A stretch of DNA of 64,000 nucleotides from Olivibacter sp. SDN3 (lineage in GTDB: Bacteria; Bacteroidota; Bacteroidia; Sphingobacteriales; Sphingobacteriaceae), in the NCBI RefSeq assembly GCF_014334135.1, contig NZ_CP060497.1, forward strand, positions 62,001 through 126,000. Direction: 5' to 3'. The first letter of the stretch is position 1. Each line of letters starts with the position of its first letter. This document shows, piece by piece, positions 36,181 through 44,390 of this stretch. Made by a program: the position numbers and the translations under genes. The notes under the pieces are model-generated. The model saw only the letters and a list, made by a program, of their open reading frames with translations. It made no database searches and was not told the DNA's origin.

Positions 36181-36975
36181 ATGGAATTAAAAAACAGCAC
36201 AATCTTGGTTACAGGCGGTACAAGCGGAATAGGTTTGGAGTTTGTAAAACAATTGACCAAAAAAGAGGCAAATATCATCGTTACAGGTCGTAACCTTGAC
36301 AAACTAAATGAAACCAAAAAACAGTTTCCGAAAATTTCAATCTTTCAAAGCGATGTGAGCAAACTGCAGGACATTGAACAACTTTACAAAGATGTTACCG
36401 AACAATTTCCGCAACTGAACATCATCATCAACAACGCAGGAATTATGCGCAACCTGGACTTACAGGACACCGGTTTGAGCCTGGAAAACATCACGTCTGA
36501 AATCGAAACAAATTTATCCGGCACCATCCGTATGAACCACCGGTTTTTGCCGCATTTGAAAACGAAAAAATCATCGGCAATCGTCAATGTTTCTTCAGGT
36601 TTGGCGTTTCTGCCCTTTCCAATGTCCCCCATTTACAGCGTAACTAAATCAGGCGTTCACGTCTATTCAAAAGTGTTGCGTTTGCAACTGAAAAATACGA
36701 GTGTTAAGGTATTTGAACTTGTACCACCACTAACCGAAACAACGTTGATGAATGCTTTTACAGATGACGTTGACAAGAATACTTTGGGCTCGGCTATGAA
36801 GGTGGAAAAAATGGTTGGTGTAGCAATCAACGGACTTTTGAAAGACAAATTTGAAATCAAACCCGGAATGTCGAAAGCATTAAAGTTGATAGGAAGAATT
36901 GCCCCAAATTTCTTTTTGAATTATGTGGACAAAACCCTTGATAAAGCCAAAGCAAAAAAGAAAAACAAGAAATGA
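36181..36975 (+). CDS. Short-chain dehydrogenase/reductase (2)
   Basis: A 264-residue SDR with TGGTSGIG, INNAGIMRN, VSSGLAFLPF and YSVTKSG. The DltE-like order and TGRNLDKL after strand 2 suggest NADP(H). The ATG at 36,181 is chosen because it directly precedes the SDR fold, whereas the frame extends 26 codons upstream without similarity. It ends with a Lys-rich tail (KAKAKKKNKK). It is separated from SDR1 by about 155 bp with no clear promoter. Confidence 0.92.
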   Translation: MELKNSTILVTGGTSGIGLEFVKQLTKKEANIIVTGRNLDKLNETKKQFPKISIFQSDVSKLQDIEQLYKDVTEQFPQLNIIINNAGIMRNLDLQDTGLSLENITSEIETNLSGTIRMNHRFLPHLKTKKSSAIVNVSSGLAFLPFPMSPIYSVTKSGVHVYSKVLRLQLKNTSVKVFELVPPLTETTLMNAFTDDVDKNTLGSAMKVEKMVGVAINGLLKDKFEIKPGMSKALKLIGRIAPNFFLNYVDKTLDKAKAKKKNKK

Positions 36976-37012
36976 TAAAGAACATAATTTACAAACAATA
37001 AAATCAAGAAAA

Positions 37013-37753
37013 ATGACAACAAATAAAACAGCCCTGATTACAGGAGCAAACAAAGGAATTGGTTTTGCCACAGCAAAACAATTAGCACAACTTGGTTATC
37101 ACGTTTACATCGGAAGCCGCAATAAATCCAACGGACAAAAAGCCGTAGAACAACTAAATGGATTAGGATTGGATAACATTGATTTCATTGAAATAGACGT
37201 TACTGATGAGCAATCGGTTAAGAATGCGAAACTTGAATTAGCGAGCCAAATTTCCAAATTGGACGTACTCGTAAACAATGCAGGAATCGGAGGAACATAT
37301 CCCCAAAATGCCTCTGAAGTTTCGATTGGTAATTTACGGACGGTTTATGAAGCAAACTTTTTTGGTGTTATCCGTGTAACGCAACACTTTCTCGAATTGT
37401 TGAAAAAATCTGATGAACCGAGAATTGTAAACGTAACAAGCGGATTAGGTTCGCTTACCAACCATAGCGACCCCAATGCTCCATATTACGAGTTTTACAA
37501 AGACTTTAAAATGACCGCATACAACAGTTCCAAAACTTCACTGAATGCCTTTACCGTAATGTTAGCCTATGAGTTTAAAGACACGGCTTTCAAAATCAAC
37601 AGCGTTTCGCCCGGATTTGCGGCAACCGATTTAACCAATTTTTCGGGATACAGCCCCGATGAAGTAATCAATGCGATTATAAAATATGCCACGCTCGACC
37701 AAGACGGTGCGACAGGAAAATTTATTGGCGAAGAAGGAGAAGTAGCGTGGTAG
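37013..37753 (+). CDS. Short-chain dehydrogenase/reductase (3)
   Basis: A 246-residue SDR with TGANKGIG, a GSRNKSNGQKA segment, VNNAGIGGTYP, VTSGLGSLTNHSDP and YNSSKT (Tyr-x-x-x-Lys). The ending ...ATGKFIGEEGEVAW is seen in carbonyl-reductase-like SDRs. It starts 37 bp after SDR2 and is followed after 18 bp by the AraC gene, so SDR2, SDR3 and AraC likely form one transcript. Confidence 0.92.
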   Translation: MTTNKTALITGANKGIGFATAKQLAQLGYHVYIGSRNKSNGQKAVEQLNGLGLDNIDFIEIDVTDEQSVKNAKLELASQISKLDVLVNNAGIGGTYPQNASEVSIGNLRTVYEANFFGVIRVTQHFLELLKKSDEPRIVNVTSGLGSLTNHSDPNAPYYEFYKDFKMTAYNSSKTSLNAFTVMLAYEFKDTAFKINSVSPGFAATDLTNFSGYSPDEVINAIIKYATLDQDGATGKFIGEEGEVAW

Positions 37754-37771
37754 AAAAACTAACTTTGCATT

Positions 37772-38680
37772 ATGGCAAACATAACACCATACAGAATAAA
37801 ATCCATAACGGAAATACACCGTTTAATGGAACTTCCGAAGCCTCATCATCCGCTCATCGGCATCATTGATGTTACGGGTATGGAAAATCAGCCGAGTTTT
37901 GGCAATATCGTGTCCGACTTATATGCTGTGGTATTGAAAAGAGGTTGTAACAAACTTCTTTACGGACAACAGCAATTCGATTTTGATGAAGGCGTAATGG
38001 GTTTTATGGCACCAGGTCAGATTTTACGTGGCGAAAAAAAAGGTATGCCTTCTAAACTTGATGGTTGGATGCTGTTCATACACCCCGATTTTTTGTGGGG
38101 AACACCGTTAGCAAATAAAATAAAGAAATACGAATACTTTGACTATTCCGTAAATGAAGCTCTGTTTCTTTCCGATAAAGAAGAAGCCATTATCAATGAC
38201 ATTGCAAAAAATGTTCAAAATGAATATGAGTCGAACATTGATAAATTCAGTAAACAGATTATCGTTTCGCATCTTGAAAATTTATTGAGTTATGCAGAAC
38301 GGTTTTACAATCGCCAATTCATCACAAGAGAAAAAAGTAATCATCAAATCCTTGACCGATTGGAAAAACTACTTTCAGATTACTTTAACAGCGATGATTT
38401 GGTAACGAAAGGCTTGCCGACAGTCCAATATATTTCGGAAGAACTAAACCTATCGGTAAGTTATCTAAGTCGTTTGCTCAAAACGCTAACAGGACAAAGC
38501 ACACAACAATTCATTCACGACAAGTTGATAGAAAAAGCGAAAGAGAAACTATCCACAACAGACTTATCCATAAGCGAAATTGCGTATGAATTGGGCTTTG
38601 AACATTCTCAATCGTTCAGCAAATTGTTTAAGACAAAGACCAACGTTTCGCCTTTGGAGTTTAGACAATCGTTTAACTGA
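37772..38680 (+). CDS. AraC-family transcriptional regulator
   Basis: A 302-residue regulator. A cupin-like N-terminal domain (about 40-130) precedes a double helix-turn-helix C-terminus (about 205-300) with VQYISEELNLSVSYLSRLLKTLTGQSTQQFIHDKLI and ISEIAYELGFEHSQSFSKLFKTKTNVSPLEFR. It probably controls the adjacent SDR genes. Confidence 0.93.
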   Translation: MANITPYRIKSITEIHRLMELPKPHHPLIGIIDVTGMENQPSFGNIVSDLYAVVLKRGCNKLLYGQQQFDFDEGVMGFMAPGQILRGEKKGMPSKLDGWMLFIHPDFLWGTPLANKIKKYEYFDYSVNEALFLSDKEEAIINDIAKNVQNEYESNIDKFSKQIIVSHLENLLSYAERFYNRQFITREKSNHQILDRLEKLLSDYFNSDDLVTKGLPTVQYISEELNLSVSYLSRLLKTLTGQSTQQFIHDKLIEKAKEKLSTTDLSISEIAYELGFEHSQSFSKLFKTKTNVSPLEFRQSFN

Positions 38681-38715
38681 AACGAAGATAAATTAGCAGA
38701 CGAAAAAAGCCCTGC

Positions 38716-38880
38716 ACCTAACAAGGGTTTTGCAAAATGGCGGGGTTAAGTCTAAGTTGAAAGTTTGTTCCTTTTAATCCGCAAAAGCCAATTTTATTGG
38801 CTTTTTTTCATAATTTAGCAAATAGAAATTGGCTTTTGCTACGTTCCGTCTAAATCGAAAATTTATCGGAACCCAACGTT
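38716..38880. repeat. Palindrome-rich cassette-like boundary B
   Basis: Begins like palindrome A (ACCTAACAAGGGTTTTGCAA). It contains a hairpin GCAAAAGCCAATTTT...AAATTGGCTTTTGC with a nested terminator-like AAAGCCAATTTTATTGGCTT plus T-run. It ends with CGTTCCG...CGGAACCCAACG just before the broken DUF849 gene. Only half-matches to an attC layout are seen, so it may be a hybrid of two boundaries. Confidence 0.4.
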
Positions 38881-39273
38881 GTGGAAATAGCTGAAATTTT
38901 GATTGCGAAAGGAATTGGGATTGAAGCAGGATTGTCTAATTCAGCAGACGCACAAAAATTGGCAGGTACAGGGCTTTATAAACATTGTTTCCGTTTTTTA
39001 ATTGAGCCACAGGAAAAGACTACATATGAGGCATTAACCAACGTAACGTCTATTGAAAAAATACTTAGAAAAATTCATACAAACCAAAGTGTATTATTAC
39101 ACGGGACTGACACTACGGTTTGGGACTTGGTTTCAGTAGCTTTTAGTAAAAAAATTGACACAAGGATTGGATTTGAAGATACTGTTTACTTAGAACCGAA
39201 CAGCTTAGCAAAGAGCAATTACGACTTAATAGGTAAGGCAATAAGAATCAGACAAAAAATGTATAACTACTAA
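38881..39273 (+). pseudogene. C-terminal fragment of a DUF849/BKACE-family enzyme
   Basis: About 130 residues (VEIAEILIAKGIGIEAGLSNSADA..., ...RIGFEDTVYLEPNSLAKSNYDL) that match the C-terminal part of DUF849 enzymes (3-keto-5-aminohexanoate cleavage type), which are normally about 270-310 residues. The N-terminal TIM-barrel half with the metal site is missing. A GTG could start translation right after boundary B, but the protein would be non-functional as an aldolase. It sits alone between two palindromic elements, like a gene cassette. Confidence 0.7.
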
Positions 39274-39318
39274 CGCATAATTACAGGATGATTCTTCACG
39301 ACAAACAAAAACGCCCTA

Positions 39319-39448
39319 TAACAAGGGTTTTGCGAGAGCAGGGCGAAAATGTTCCAACGGAGCATTTTCGTTAAATTTGGGCTTTCAGCTCTGGTTGGAG
39401 ATTTTCGGCTGACCCCCCCCGCCCTCGCAAAGCCCCGAACCGTTAATA
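39319..39448. repeat. attC-like imperfect palindrome C
   Basis: TAAC followed by GGGTTTTGCGAG is mirrored by CTCGCAAAGCCC and GTTA (one mismatch in the inner stem). The centre contains an 8-bp perfect hairpin CGAAAATG/CATTTTCG. Its overall layout resembles palindrome A. The opening TAACAAGGGTTTTGC is nearly the same as that of boundary B. Confidence 0.5.
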
Positions 39449-39517
39449 TTTCATTCTTACATCACAGAAATTTTGTACCTTAGCATCATAGTAATTGCAG
39501 CTAAAACGTATGTCGAA

Positions 39518-39563
39518 CCAGTGAGTGATTCGATGAGTTGGGAAAAGGGACGGTTGTAAGACA
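39518..39563. repeat. Candidate arm-type recombinase sites near attR
   Basis: CCAGTGAGTGATTCGATGAG (39,518-39,537) resembles 24,000-24,019 near attL, and TTGTAAGACA (39,554-39,563) equals 24,064-24,073. Both are in direct orientation relative to attL. Confidence 0.4.
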
Positions 39564-39588
39564 TTGACAAAGAGATTGGTGCCCAATA

Positions 39589-39611
39589 GGTTCGATTCCC
39601 CTACGGGCTAC
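39589..39611 (+). repeat. attR: duplicated tRNA-Glu 3' end
   Basis: The same 23 bases as 23,879-23,901. Upstream bases (CCCAATA) do not continue the tRNA, which marks the island edge. Confidence 0.9.
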
Positions 39612-39642
39612 CGAGAGGCTCCAAAGAGAGCCAAGAAGATTT

Positions 39643-39678
39643 AAAAACCACCTTTAAATGTGTTTAAAGGTGGTTTTT
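39643..39678 (+). terminator. Terminator displaced from tRNA-Glu
   Basis: A 16-bp perfect stem (AAAAACCACCTTTAAA / TTTAAAGGTGGTTTTT) with a 4-nt loop, 32 bp beyond attR. It is inferred to be the original tRNA-Glu terminator from before the island inserted. Confidence 0.85.
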
Positions 39679-39810
39679 CATTTTATAGGATTCGCCGAAA
39701 TTCACCCAAATTCGAAAAAAAGAACCCCCAAAAGAACCTCCGACCCCTTGCGTGTCCACCCGATATTTGCTATCTTGCATTATTGTTGACGGTTCTAAAA
39801 TCAGAGGATT

Positions 39811-39963
39811 ATGAGCAGAACGGTAAAAATCGAATGTGGCATCAGTTTCCGTTTGAGGGAAACAGGAGCCACCAAACCAACGCAAAACCGTGCCTGTACT
39901 CACCTAGAGCCTCTGGTTATTTTTACATATAAATTAAATAAATATGCTAGAAGTAACCATTAA
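39811..39963 (+). pseudogene. Possible relic of an integrase N-terminus
   Basis: A 50-codon frame whose first 27 residues (VKIECGISFRLRETGATKPT...) resemble the arm-binding start of Bacteroidota tyrosine recombinases. It then degenerates. Its location just outside attR is where the integrase of an earlier element at the same tRNA would lie. The evidence is a short resemblance only. Confidence 0.25.
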
Positions 39964-40383
39964 AACAAGTAAAGAGAATATGGATGTTAACATGATCCAT
40001 CGTTTCTTGACAGAAGATTCTTATTGGGCTAAAGACATTTCCTTTGAACTCGTAGACCATTCGCTGGCACATTCCTTTTGTATCGGAGCCTTTGTAACTG
40101 GTAAACAGATCGGTTTTGGAAGAGTTATCACAGACTACTACACTTTCGGGTGGTTCGCTGATTTTTTTTGTATTACCTGAATATCGAGGAGAAGGTGTTT
40201 CCAAAAAAATGTTATCCTACATCTTTGACCAGCCCCTGGTCCAAGCGCCTAAAAAGAAAGATGCTTAATACAAAAGATGCGCACGGCTTGTATCGTCAAT
40301 TTCAATTTAAAGATCTTGCTAATTCGTCCTATGTTCTGGAAATCTATAATCCCACTATTCATTTAGCGGATAACGAAGAGTAA
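39944..40383 (+). pseudogene. GNAT-family acetyltransferase with two frameshifts
   Basis: Frame 1 (39,944-40,180) gives MLEVTIKTSKENMDVNMIHRFL... to ...FGWFADFF. After an eight-T run (about 40,163-40,170) the GNAT acetyl-CoA loop continues in another frame (VLPEYRGEGVSKKML). A second shift near 40,244 restores the C-terminus KRKMLNTKDAHGLYRQFQF. Joined, it would be a normal GNAT protein of about 145 residues. It could be a real pseudogene or two sequencing errors in homopolymer-like runs. Confidence 0.75.
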
Positions 40384-40590
40384 ACTCTTCTCAGGTTTCT
40401 ACAAACCATTTATTTAAACAATATCACATGTGTATACCCAATACGTTTGAGTTCGAAAATCTGGCAGATAAAATCGCCTACAATTGATCAATTTTACCCT
40501 ATCGCAAACCAACCCTTAACCGATTCGGCATAAAAACGGCATATAGACCTAACCCGTCTCTTCTGCGCAGGTTGGACATGCTTAGTGAGA
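40384..40590. other. Intergenic, no feature seen
   Basis: About 200 bases between the broken GNAT gene and the convergent Gfo/Idh gene. Only a 19-codon frame is present and no clear hairpin was found. Confidence 0.4.
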
Positions 40591-41949
40591 CTACGTCATG
40601 GGATGTTGCCAAGGTTTCCTATAGGGTCTTCTCAATAGCTTTGTCGCTTCGGGATCATTAATGCATATTTTTTTTTGCGAATCATATATAAGCGGCCGAT
40701 TTAACTGCATGGATAGATTGGCTAGTATGCAACTAGCAGTTGATATGTGTCCCTCTTCAATATCTGCAACAGGTAAATGGTCATTTTCAATAGCCGAAAG
40801 GAGATTCAGCATGTGGCTTCGAGTAGCCGGTGCTGCATTCAGTTCAATTCTGGGCTCATTTAAATCCTCCGGAAACTTTTCCTTCTCGTATACTACGTCT
40901 TTCACAATTCGATCGCCTTTGCCTGTTGGGATAAACTCATACTTCATGGTACTTCCCTTTAAGGTGCCTTTATCACCATAAATAACAAATGCCCATGGAT
41001 ATTCAGGATCAGCCGGGTCGCCCCATGTTCGATGTTGCCATATACAGTTCAGTTCATCATATTCAAAAATAGCGGTCTGTGTATCGGCAATATTAGATTT
41101 TCCTTCTTTTTGAACGTAGATCCCTCCGGTTGCATTGACCCGCTTAGGCCATTTAAGTTGTAACAACCAGCGCACTGTGTCAAACATATGAACACACATA
41201 TCACCCGTAATTCCATTTCCATATTCCATAAAGGTTCTCCACCAGCTTCCATGGGGTAGGCTGTCATATGGACGTAAAGGAGCCGGGCCAGTCCACATTT
41301 CATAATCTAGAAAGTTGGGAACAGGCTCTAGTGGTGGATTCCCATTCTTCCTCATATGATAGTAACAACACATATCGACGTGTGATATCTTACCAAGCAA
41401 ACCTTTATCTATCACATTCTCTTTAGCATCGATCAGATGAGGGGTGCTTCTCCTTTGTGTGCCTACCTGTACTTTTTTGTTGTATTTTCGTGCTGTGCTA
41501 AGTATTGCTTCTCCTTCAAGTACATCGACGCTAACGGGTTTTTGTAAATAAACATGCGCACCTGACGTCATTGCGTCAATAGCCTGCAGCGCATGCCAGT
41601 GATCCGGAGTACCGATGAGAACTAGATCCAGTTTATGATCTGCCAGCATCTTCCTGTAATCTCCGTATAACTTTGGGACCTTCTTTGAGACTTGTCGCTC
41701 ACTGATCAGCTTTCCTGCTTCCTCTAGATGATTACTATCCACATCGCACACTGCAACAACATTGATATCCCTGACCTGAATGAGTCTGAAAAGATCACTT
41801 TTCCCATACCACCCCGCTCCAATTAAACCGACCCGCATGTTGTTATGTGTGTTTGCAAACGTTAACCCCTTGGCCTGCAATGCAGATAAAGTTAAAACAG
41901 CGCTAGCGCCTTGAATGAATTTTCTACGGTTCAGATTAAAGTTAGCCAT
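40591..41949 (-). CDS. Tat-exported Gfo/Idh/MocA-family oxidoreductase
   Basis: A 452-residue protein. The N-terminal twin-arginine signal (NRRKFIQGASAVLTLSALQA) points to export in folded form. A Rossmann fold follows with GLIGAGWYGKSDLFRL and VCDVDSNHL, then GTPDHWHALQAIDAM and the EKP-like YLQKPVSVD. This exported subgroup is common in Bacteroidota and Planctomycetes and usually acts on sugars or sugar derivatives with bound NAD(P). The substrate is unknown. The gene is monocistronic. Confidence 0.9.
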   Translation of the reverse strand: MANFNLNRRKFIQGASAVLTLSALQAKGLTFANTHNNMRVGLIGAGWYGKSDLFRLIQVRDINVVAVCDVDSNHLEEAGKLISERQVSKKVPKLYGDYRKMLADHKLDLVLIGTPDHWHALQAIDAMTSGAHVYLQKPVSVDVLEGEAILSTARKYNKKVQVGTQRRSTPHLIDAKENVIDKGLLGKISHVDMCCYYHMRKNGNPPLEPVPNFLDYEMWTGPAPLRPYDSLPHGSWWRTFMEYGNGITGDMCVHMFDTVRWLLQLKWPKRVNATGGIYVQKEGKSNIADTQTAIFEYDELNCIWQHRTWGDPADPEYPWAFVIYGDKGTLKGSTMKYEFIPTGKGDRIVKDVVYEKEKFPEDLNEPRIELNAAPATRSHMLNLLSAIENDHLPVADIEEGHISTASCILANLSMQLNRPLIYDSQKKICINDPEATKLLRRPYRKPWQHPMT

Positions 41950-42156
41950 AATCCACTGGTTTATTATTTTCTATGAGGAAACAAAAAAAATGAAGATAAT
42001 GTTTATTTAACTATTTCGTGTCAAAAAAATAAGTATTTGTGCCTTTATAAAATAAAAGGAAACATTAAAGTGATGACTATCATTATTTTATATTGTATTT
42101 ATCAGGAATAATGTGATATTATCTAGGTATCTTTATAGAAACAAATAACCAGCGTT

Positions 42157-42573
42157 ATGAACATACATCGCCCACCCATTCTTTGGACTGAATTTTACGG
42201 GAAGCTGGCCTATCTATTCTATAATGTTGCAGCATGCGACCAAACGATAACATCAAAAGAAATTGCCAAGCTAAAAGAACTATTACTTTCTACCTGGCTT
42301 GATTTAGAACCATCGTTGGATGAATATGGCTACGATGCCGCCTATCAAATAGAGGCTGTATTTGATTGGCTATTAGACCAACGACCACCCCCAGAGGAAG
42401 GATTTAGGGAGTTTTCCGCTTTTATCAAAGAAAATCCCGGATTTGTTGATAAACGTTTGGGAGCGTTGATTATAAAATCTGCTAACCAACTTGCTGAGGC
42501 AAGTTATGGTAAAAACAAATCAGAGCTAACATTTTTGTTTAAATTGGAAAAGCTCATTCAAACGGTTACATAA
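42157..42573 (+). CDS. TerB-like hypothetical protein
   Basis: A 138-residue helical protein. The segment KLAYLFYNVAACDQTITSKEIAKLKELL resembles the start of TerB-like domains (helix, acidic loop, helix). The rest is acidic and helical with no signal peptide. I recognise no specific function. It is followed after 54 bp by a tandem UspA gene, so a stress role is plausible but inferred. Confidence 0.65.
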   Translation: MNIHRPPILWTEFYGKLAYLFYNVAACDQTITSKEIAKLKELLLSTWLDLEPSLDEYGYDAAYQIEAVFDWLLDQRPPPEEGFREFSAFIKENPGFVDKRLGALIIKSANQLAEASYGKNKSELTFLFKLEKLIQTVT

Positions 42574-42627
42574 AACACGACATAATCCAAACACTTAGCT
42601 GATTAACAGCATAAAAAGACTAAAGCT

Positions 42628-43458
42628 ATGAAAACCATCTTAATAGCAACTGATTTTTCTGAATCTGCCACAAATGCAGCAAAATTTGCAGCTTTTCTGA
42701 GCAACAAACTACATACAAAAACCATTATCCTATACCATACTTTTGAGTTTTTGCCCCTTTCGCAAGACGCACCAAAAGGCATTATCGCAAGTGCAGAAGC
42801 ACTAATAAAACAGCGTATGGAGCATCTTGACGAATTAAAAACCGTCATAAGCGATATTGTCAATTCGCAAGTAGATATCATCACAATAACCGATAGTCAT
42901 GGACTTAACAAGGGAATTAACCTACTAGCACAGCAACATGAAGTCGAAATGGTGGTTATCGGATTATCGGGAAAAAACAGAATTGAACAATTAATCATCG
43001 GAAGCAATACCGCTAGACTTACGAAAGAATGTAAACTACCCTTGCTTATCGTCCCCTTGAAAACAACGTTCGTACCCATTGAACAAATTATTCTGGCATG
43101 CGATATGAAAAATGTTGCCGGCACGGTACCTGTAAAATATGTAAAAAACATCACCAAACAACTGGATGCTAAATTAACGGTTGTTCATGTCGATAAAGGT
43201 AGTTCTTTTAATCCAGACATTATTTGGCAACAATATACCATACACGAGCTTTTAGATGAGCTCCAACCGGAGTATCATTTTGTCGAAAACAAAAATGTAA
43301 GTGAGGGCATACTAAATTTCGCGGAACAGCGTAAGGGCCAAATGATTATTTCAATCATGAAAGATAGAGGTTTTATGGAGAACCTGTTTCACAAAAGTGT
43401 CACCAAGCATCTCGTGCATCTAGCCAGCATGCCACTTCTTATTATGAAATTAAATTAG
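42628..43458 (+). CDS. Tandem universal stress protein (UspA)
   Basis: A 276-residue protein with two Usp domains. The first (about 1-145) starts MKTILIATDFSESATNAAKFAA and has VVIGLSGKNRIEQLIIGSNTARLTKECKLPLLIVP, which matches the G-2x-G-9x-G(S/T) ATP-binding pattern only partly. The second (about 150-276) is more diverged and ends HKSVTKHLVHLASMPLLIMK. Tandem Usp proteins are frequent in this phylum. It ends 13 bp before the convergent molybdopterin operon. Confidence 0.9.
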   Translation: MKTILIATDFSESATNAAKFAAFLSNKLHTKTIILYHTFEFLPLSQDAPKGIIASAEALIKQRMEHLDELKTVISDIVNSQVDIITITDSHGLNKGINLLAQQHEVEMVVIGLSGKNRIEQLIIGSNTARLTKECKLPLLIVPLKTTFVPIEQIILACDMKNVAGTVPVKYVKNITKQLDAKLTVVHVDKGSSFNPDIIWQQYTIHELLDELQPEYHFVENKNVSEGILNFAEQRKGQMIISIMKDRGFMENLFHKSVTKHLVHLASMPLLIMKLN

Positions 43459-43471
43459 CGTCCAGTTCTTA

Positions 43472-44389
43472 TTACTTTGCTTCGTCATGTCTAATACCTT
43501 GTCTGACACTAAAAACATGTAATGCAGCGGGGAACAAAGCATCCATGGTTTCTTGCACACCTCTTGATGAACCAGGCAGTGTAATAATCAACATATCAGA
43601 CATAAACCCTGCTATCCCTCTCGAAAGCATAGCTAACGGTGTACGCTGCTGGCCATAAACCCTGGCAGCCTCCATCATACCTGGAATTTCCTGGTCGAGC
43701 AGGGGTTTTATGGCATCAGGAGTGACATCTCTGGGAGAGAGTCCGGTACCTCCGGTATACAACACGAGTTGATAACCCTGGCTTAAAAAGAATTTCGCCT
43801 TTTCCTGAATAATATTTTCCTCATCAGGTATCAATACATACGCACTGGCTACAATTCCATAGTCCTCCAATTTATTAATAATAAGCTTGCCTGACAGATC
43901 CTCTTTCAACCCTTTTGCGACACTATCCGAACATACGATCACCGCGCACTTAAGGTTATTATTAATTTTGCTAATATCCGACTTACCTCCCTTTTTACTA
44001 GCTAACCTGATAGAGGTTATCTCCACCGCTTTATCAATTGGTTTAAGCATGTCATACACCGTAAGTGCCACATTCATGGCACCATGCATAGCTTCTACTT
44101 CAACACCCGTTTTATAAATGGTATGAACCTCCACCCTAACGATAATAGATAAGTCGACAATATCATAGCTGATATTTGCATATTCTATAGGCAAAGGGTG
44201 GCAGTCTGGCACCATATCACTGGTTTTTTTTATCGCTAACAAACCGGAAGCTCTCGAGAACTCAAAAATATTTCCTTTAGGAACTTCATTGTTGCGAATT
44301 GCCTGTATGGTATCAGGGCCAGATACTTTAATAACCGCTAAAGCAACAGCTTGTCGCAGCGTATTAGATTTATGGGTGATATCTACCAT
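43472..44389 (-). CDS. moaCB: MoaC-MogA/MoaB fusion, bifunctional molybdopterin biosynthesis protein
   Basis: A 305-residue fusion. Residues about 1-140 are MoaC (cyclic pyranopterin monophosphate synthase accessory step), with MVDITHKSNTLRQAVA, the MVPDCHPLPI metal/substrate loop and HTIYKTGVEVEAMHGAMNVALTVYDMLKPIDK (catalytic Asp and Lys region). Residues about 147-305 are MogA/MoaB (molybdopterin adenylyltransferase), with VIVCSDSVAKGLKEDLSG and TGGTGLSPRDVTPDA. The fusion joins an early and a late step. It is the last gene of the operon, 1 bp after moaE. Confidence 0.93.
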   Translation of the reverse strand: MVDITHKSNTLRQAVALAVIKVSGPDTIQAIRNNEVPKGNIFEFSRASGLLAIKKTSDMVPDCHPLPIEYANISYDIVDLSIIVRVEVHTIYKTGVEVEAMHGAMNVALTVYDMLKPIDKAVEITSIRLASKKGGKSDISKINNNLKCAVIVCSDSVAKGLKEDLSGKLIINKLEDYGIVASAYVLIPDEENIIQEKAKFFLSQGYQLVLYTGGTGLSPRDVTPDAIKPLLDQEIPGMMEAARVYGQQRTPLAMLSRGIAGFMSDMLIITLPGSSRGVQETMDALFPAALHVFSVRQGIRHDEAK

Positions 44390-44390
44390 T

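Larger units (their letters stand above)
23879..39611. mobile_element. Genomic island integrated at tRNA-Glu
   Basis: A 15.7-kb insertion bounded by a 23-bp perfect direct repeat that is the tRNA-Glu 3' end, with a tyrosine recombinase gene next to the tRNA-side end. It holds mobilisation genes (BfmA/BtgA-like, DUF5712), a second recombinase, a Fic gene, two IS3 copies and AT-rich cargo. No type IV secretion or replication genes are seen, so it looks like a mobilisable rather than self-transmissible element. Composition changes sharply near 33.3 kb, which suggests a mosaic. Confidence 0.88.

Noticed and set aside
39660-39932. 90-codon frame after attR
   Set aside because: It begins inside the terminator hairpin and has no coding character. 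Only the relic in another frame was kept, at low confidence.
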